A stretch of 64,000 bases of DNA from Algoriphagus aquimarinus. Its GTDB lineage: Bacteria; Bacteroidota; Bacteroidia; Cytophagales; Cyclobacteriaceae. The stretch is taken from contig NZ_FOKK01000019.1 of the NCBI RefSeq assembly GCF_900112005.1, positions 30,499 to 94,498 on the forward strand, in the 5' to 3' direction. Below, one piece after another: positions 61,101-64,000 of the stretch (position 1 is the stretch's first letter; each line of letters opens with the position of its first letter). A model generated the notes under the pieces. That model was not told where the DNA came from. It worked only from the letters and a program-made list of their open reading frames with translations, and ran no database searches. Made by a program: the position numbers and the translations under genes.

Positions 61101-63086
61101 CCACTTATACGTGTAATTCCCACTTCCTTCGGTTACTAATCCCTTTAGGGTAATCTCTTCTCCTTTACATATTTCTTGGTCTTCTCCGATATTTATTTTC
61201 GGAGGGTTGGCAATTGAAAATGTCTTTTCAGCCTTGGTGGTGCCACATCCGGACGTAACTTCTAATGTTATTTTTTTAGGACCAACAGTATTAAATGCTA
61301 CTGGCCCTGGATCAAGAGAAGTAGATGAAGAAGGAGTACCGCCTTCAAATGTCCATTTATAGGTAGGAATATCTGTTCCACAAACGCCTACTGTTGCTTT
61401 CGGGGTAAAAGTCGTCGGACCACAAGTCAAAGGAATAGCCGCCATGGAAATTGAAGGAGGCGCTATCACTGTAATCTTTTGTTCTACTTTGAATGGTCCA
61501 CAGCTGGCTTTTATGGAAAGTGTAACGGTGTAAATCCCGGGGTTGATAAAAAGAAAATTTGGACTTTCAGAGTTCTTATCAGATCCTGATGCAAACTTCC
61601 AATCTGAAGTAGTACCACAACTACCTTTGGAATAACTTACAGTCCAAACATAGGTACCATCGCCATCATGGCCTAAAATATTGGAGGTATTGGTCGCCTT
61701 AACAGTAGCTGGACCACATACTTCATTAGATGCAATTGTAAAGGATGGGTCTGGTATTGGTATTACAACAATTGTTTTTGTCTCTTCTCTTATACCACAA
61801 CGATTGCCTGTTATGAGTTTAATCGTGTAAGTGCCAGGAGTAGTAAACTTGGGATTAAGTATTTCCGAGCCAGAAGACCAAGAGTTGGGAGAAGTAGGAT
61901 TCGGTCGAGACCCCAAAGACCCACCTCCTAAAGACCAACCTGTTGATGGGGATATTTCCCATACAAACCTTTTAGTATCATTACAGGTACCATTAGTACT
62001 TACTTCTGTCTTAAAGTCTGTGGTATTCTTAATTGTTGCAGTTTCATTAACACAAACAGTTTCATCTTCAATATAAATCTCAGGTATTGGTGGCTCTGAC
62101 ACATAGATTGGTACAACTGATGCTTGAGAAGCTGAACAAGGGTTTATCGCAACTATTTTAACAGAAAAAGAATTATCAAAAGTGTCTGCTTTTTCTCCGC
62201 ATGATCCTTTGGTGAAAACATGAGAAACAGATGCCGGAGGAGGATGAGTGAATACTTGTGGAGTTGATCCGTCTGAAAAAGTAACGGTATACTTGGTGCC
62301 AGCTGGATTGTTTTCGGTGCCACTAATTGGAAATGTAAGTGTTTCTCCTACACACACATTTGTATTTCCAGGATTACCCAAACCTACTGCAGGATTGGAA
62401 CCAACAAATACACCAAACTTCCTGCTAACCTTGCATCCATTAGCTGGGGTAACGGTATATGTAATATTATATATACCAACTGTATAAGTATGCTTTAACA
62501 CCGTCCAGTCTGTAGCGTCAATTTGAGGACTCCCATCCCCCCAGTCTATTTGGTACTTAATATTGTTCTCAGTCCCACCTTTACCATTATAAAATGTAAA
62601 TTCTGAAGGTTGGTTTTCACAAATGATGTAATACTGAAGATTCTCAAAGGTGGTTTCCTCTTGATCACTTGTCACCTTAAGTGAAGGTATTTCCTTAACA
62701 GTAACTGGCTGGGTTATCGAAACAGGGGAGCCAGTAGCCTCTTTAACAGTGAGCTTTACATTATAAATCTTGTTACTATTTCCTATAGCTGTAGAAAATA
62801 TATGTGTCGGATCTTTCTCAGTGGATGTTGTCCCATCTCCAAAATTCCATTCATAGGTCAATCCATCTCCTGTTGAAGTATTAGTAAACTTCACTGGAAC
62901 ATTTGCACAATCCCCATCTGGAGAAAAGGTAAATCCTGCCACTGGAGCATCCAGCCCCACTTGCAAAAGCATTAAAGGATTTAGGTTGTACCAACCCTTT
63001 TCAGCACCGAAGATCGTGAAAGAACCAACAGTGAGAGCTATGAAAAACAAACTTAGGGCAAGCCCACGTAATAACTTTCTTTCCAT
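58149..63086 (-). CDS. Giant SprB-like T9SS adhesin with PKD and SprB repeats
   Basis: A 1645-residue surface protein. A hydrophobic N-terminus (LRGLALSLFFIALTVGSFTIFG) precedes at least six PKD-like domains (for example YEWNFGDGTTSTEKDPTH, IDWGDGSP), an Ig-like module (INIGEDQEICKGEEITLKG) and three PKD-like units with the pattern C-S-G/T-x-x-S-x. Six SprB repeats follow, each with S-C-x-G-x-x-D-G (for example ISCFGAGDGFIKL, ISCYGANDGSLDL). A last PKD domain (FGDGSESFEEHPKH) and the CHU_C sorting domain (PNIFTPNGDGIND, NKWGETIYH, WDGKLNHETATPGNYVYKL) end it. An adhesin for gliding or surface attachment is inferred. It overlaps the PorP/SprF gene, its probable exporter partner. Confidence 0.92.
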   Translation of the reverse strand: MERKLLRGLALSLFFIALTVGSFTIFGAEKGWYNLNPLMLLQVGLDAPVAGFTFSPDGDCANVPVKFTNTSTGDGLTYEWNFGDGTTSTEKDPTHIFSTAIGNSNKIYNVKLTVKEATGSPVSITQPVTVKEIPSLKVTSDQEETTFENLQYYIICENQPSEFTFYNGKGGTENNIKYQIDWGDGSPQIDATDWTVLKHTYTVGIYNITYTVTPANGCKVSRKFGVFVGSNPAVGLGNPGNTNVCVGETLTFPISGTENNPAGTKYTVTFSDGSTPQVFTHPPPASVSHVFTKGSCGEKADTFDNSFSVKIVAINPCSASQASVVPIYVSEPPIPEIYIEDETVCVNETATIKNTTDFKTEVSTNGTCNDTKRFVWEISPSTGWSLGGGSLGSRPNPTSPNSWSSGSEILNPKFTTPGTYTIKLITGNRCGIREETKTIVVIPIPDPSFTIASNEVCGPATVKATNTSNILGHDGDGTYVWTVSYSKGSCGTTSDWKFASGSDKNSESPNFLFINPGIYTVTLSIKASCGPFKVEQKITVIAPPSISMAAIPLTCGPTTFTPKATVGVCGTDIPTYKWTFEGGTPSSSTSLDPGPVAFNTVGPKKITLEVTSGCGTTKAEKTFSIANPPKINIGEDQEICKGEEITLKGLVTEGSGNYTYKWTSIPLSSITGSTGADITIKPTQTTSYTLTVSDKDTKCTSSEEVVVTVIPAPTIQFSIPDQEICSGESTQLAVLTTSPTGESITWTSEANGVTGVSASGTNEIPVQTLVNTTGKQVKVIYTALIPNSSQGNCNVVPAKYTITVNPEPSYVDDKLTICSDEVFDFKPGGIVSGSKFTWNVNSPVGITGASNSTQEEGSVKQQLSNSTNGPLNVTYTITPVIGNCKGDDFTLVVTVQPAPSITFSQTDQNLCTGSDSKEVKFTSDVLGATFTWTADPKGVQGVTTSGTNAVIPVQNLINPTSAPITIEYKVNVQTSSGGTCAGVPKTYKITVNPSIAEKEEVSEFNGYQISCFGAGDGFIKLNPTGGNGVFTFSWAGPNGFTSSNSSIDNLKPGIYQVKIEDEFGCSVSKAFNIKEPQKVISSVISTTKVLCAGDESGAIELAVSGGVVGAPYQFEWLRNGVSFPATTQNISGIPAGIYSVTVIDVNGCSSVITGIEITQPAAAIVINYTKTDISCYGANDGSLDLDVSGGLPPYVINWSFGSNQSGFDNLGPGDYTLTVSDQSGCIRSQTITIEDAPLFKVEPEVSNISCFGLNDGFIKLNLQGGVGATSIRWDNGQQLENLFNLTAGFYAVTIKDQTDCEIRSEFNIVEPALLSLEPKVTDALDCYNPQSGAIQLGISGGTPPYAIKWSNGETSPDLTGITSGQYAASITDASGCTINKVFEVKRPPVLAITAFQSTKVQCDPRLVEDKVNITISGGIAPYSISWSGGSISPDQKTMTTTEPGYYEVTVVDGKGCVSTQSFDIENTETIANAEIESAAFDQYNSYLVNFEIQFWNRSFGQILTYHWDFGDGSESFEEHPKHTYEAEGEYEIVLTVTDVFGCPVEVRKKINVFDYYIVVPNIFTPNGDGINDYFFPRFVGIESLEFWVLNKWGETIYHTKELNTQGWDGKLNHETATPGNYVYKLRFKALDGRTQTMTDLFMLLK

Positions 63087-63122
63087 GAAAAAACGACATT
63101 AACCTATTTTACTCACTACTTT

Positions 63123-63620
63123 TTAACGATCACTCCACAACCCTTTTCCTTCAGCTCTTGCCTCTTTCCCAAGCTTAACAAAAAGGTCAACATACTTAAC
63201 ATTCGGAGGATAGGTGGCTACTAAAGCATAGCCTTCTTTCACTAAGTGGGCATTTAAAAATGTTCCGTCTTCCAGAAAGATATAAGCAAGTGTTCTCTTA
63301 TAGCAATCATAGCGTTGAACATCAAATTCTAACCTTACCTTTTTCCCTGTTAAAAGTTCTTTAACGTAAGCAGAAGCTTCCTTTCCAAAGTACTCGACTT
63401 GAGTCCTTCCTGTATTTCTCGCCTCTGGAGTATTAACACCAATGAAGCGGATTTTCTCATCTTCTCCTCCAGGATGCTTAACCCAAAATGTATCTCCATC
63501 TACAAACTTAGAAATCTCTAAAAAATCAAAGTCTTCTTGAGCATTAGAGGGTGCTGAGAAAATGAACATAAAAAACAGTCCAATAGACCATTGAAGCACA
63601 TTGACCACTTTTATGTTCAT
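63123..63620 (-). CDS. Secreted thermonuclease (SNase-like), copy 2
   Basis: A 165-residue exported nuclease, a close paralogue of the one at 49871: FVDGDTFWVKHPGG, IRFIGVNTPEARNTGRTQVEYFGKEASAYVKELL in parts (GVNTPEARN, EYFGKEASAYVK), and YKRTLAYIFLEDG. One difference in the calcium site is visible: DTPE of copy 1 is NTPE here (Asp to Asn); both catalytic Arg and the Glu remain. It lies between the adhesin and the IS element. Confidence 0.88.
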   Translation of the reverse strand: MNIKVVNVLQWSIGLFFMFIFSAPSNAQEDFDFLEISKFVDGDTFWVKHPGGEDEKIRFIGVNTPEARNTGRTQVEYFGKEASAYVKELLTGKKVRLEFDVQRYDCYKRTLAYIFLEDGTFLNAHLVKEGYALVATYPPNVKYVDLFVKLGKEARAEGKGLWSDR

Positions 63621-63660
63621 GAAAAAGTTTTTTATAGCTGCAAAATAAAGATTGTTATGA

Positions 63661-64000
63661 CTATTCGTAATGTTGCACGTAAGGATAAACAGAAGCTATA
63701 ATTAGTCTATTGAATAGCTGTTCACCAAAATATCTTCTGTTGAGCTTGTAAACAAACTCATTGAGATAGTTTTGGAGGTGTTTTTCACTTACCATGTGAT
63801 AGATCCCCAGAAGATTTTTCTTCAGATTACTGATGGCCACATGAACCCAGGGTAAGTTAGCTTTTGTGGAGTCCTTTGAAGATTTAATCTGAATATGACT
63901 TTCTACCATCTTTTCCAGGTTTATGTATGCGGGATTTTTGTCTGTGAACAGTACACTTTCTCGATCAATCGTCTTTTGAACAAATCTTTCTACCGAATCT
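63661..64000 (-). CDS. IS1595/ISXO2-type transposase, C-terminal part
   Basis: The 3' end of a DDE-type transposase that continues past the window edge. The frame reads SVERFVQKTIDRESVLFTDKNPAY, given here as TIDRESVLF and FTDKNPAYINLEKMVESH, then NLPWVHVAISNLKKNLLGIYHMVSEKHLQNYLNEF. The last part is the ISXO2-like domain ending (LL.G.YH.VS.KHL..YL.EF), with the expected Asn/Glu and His motif replaced by WVHVAISNLK. A shorter 82-residue frame starts at 63909, but the upstream codons also read as transposase, so the gene is partial rather than small. Confidence 0.8.
   Translation of the reverse strand, partial: DSVERFVQKTIDRESVLFTDKNPAYINLEKMVESHIQIKSSKDSTKANLPWVHVAISNLKKNLLGIYHMVSEKHLQNYLNEFVYKLNRRYFGEQLFNRLIIASVYPYVQHYE
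63661..64000 (-). mobile_element. Edge of an IS1595-type insertion sequence
   Basis: Only the transposase 3' part is inside the window. I cannot place the terminal inverted repeat; it is expected between 63620 and 63660. Confidence 0.6.

Noticed and set aside
1..64000. CRISPR array, prophage and rRNA genes
   Set aside because: I looked for evenly spaced direct repeats, phage structural genes and rRNA sequence and saw none. The PKD and SprB repeats inside the adhesin are protein repeats, not CRISPR.

Overview
The window is a contiguous piece of a Bacteroidota chromosome, most likely Cytophagales/Cyclobacteriaceae (Algoriphagus-like). I infer this from type IX secretion (T9SS) cargo with gliding-type C-terminal domains, a PorP/SprF protein next to a giant SprB-like adhesin, an SdhC-A-B complex without SdhD, Bacteroidota-type promoters (TAnnTTTG), and almost no Shine-Dalgarno sequences. 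The genus is inference; no rRNA or other marker is present.

Positions 1-26800 are mostly housekeeping. They hold the end of an FtsX-like permease, tRNA-Leu(CAA), an ABM-domain protein coupled to a SAM hydrolase, PhoH, a GNAT enzyme, ComEC, an enoyl-CoA hydratase, then RecQ, a small unknown protein, a Nudix hydrolase and a thioesterase as one tightly packed run. A TPR lipoprotein, TsaC/Sua5, Pgk, an EEP-family phosphatase, a flavin reductase, SppA, FolK, FabD, a DCC thiol oxidoreductase overlapping a T9SS-exported protein, and the succinate dehydrogenase operon follow.

Positions 26800-34850 are accessory. A FAD-dependent lipoprotein oxidoreductase sits between a truncated copy and an intact copy of an HD-domain hydrolase gene. 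A toxin-antitoxin pair follows whose toxin is broken by one missing base. Then come a sodium:solute symporter, a GNAT enzyme and an ornithine/alanine racemase-like PLP enzyme in one operon, and a small outer-membrane barrel.

Positions 35000-50400 hold secreted or envelope oxidative and carbohydrate functions: a diheme cytochrome with a parallel beta-helix lipoprotein, a GH10 xylanase, two paralogous lipoproteins of unknown function flanking a thioredoxin-reductase-like enzyme and an SDR, a subclass B1 metallo-beta-lactamase coupled to a sulfotransferase-like protein, a 1001-residue dehydrogenase/HEAT/cytochrome lipoprotein, an SGNH hydrolase and a secreted thermonuclease.

Positions 50400-64000 are the most unusual. 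A four-gene phosphorelay operon (receiver, degenerate HATPase, Hpt, LytTR regulator) contains no recognisable histidine kinase. A three-gene HipB-HipS-HipT toxin-antitoxin operon has repeated operator-like sites and a divergent y4mF-type regulator. Next are an AT-rich stretch, an orphan IS3-OrfA-like DNA-binding protein behind a palindrome, an unknown protein, the adhesin/PorP-SprF pair, a second thermonuclease and the 3' part of an IS1595/ISXO2-type transposase at the window edge. Starts were moved inward from the longest possible frame where a signal peptide, domain start or gene overlap supported it.
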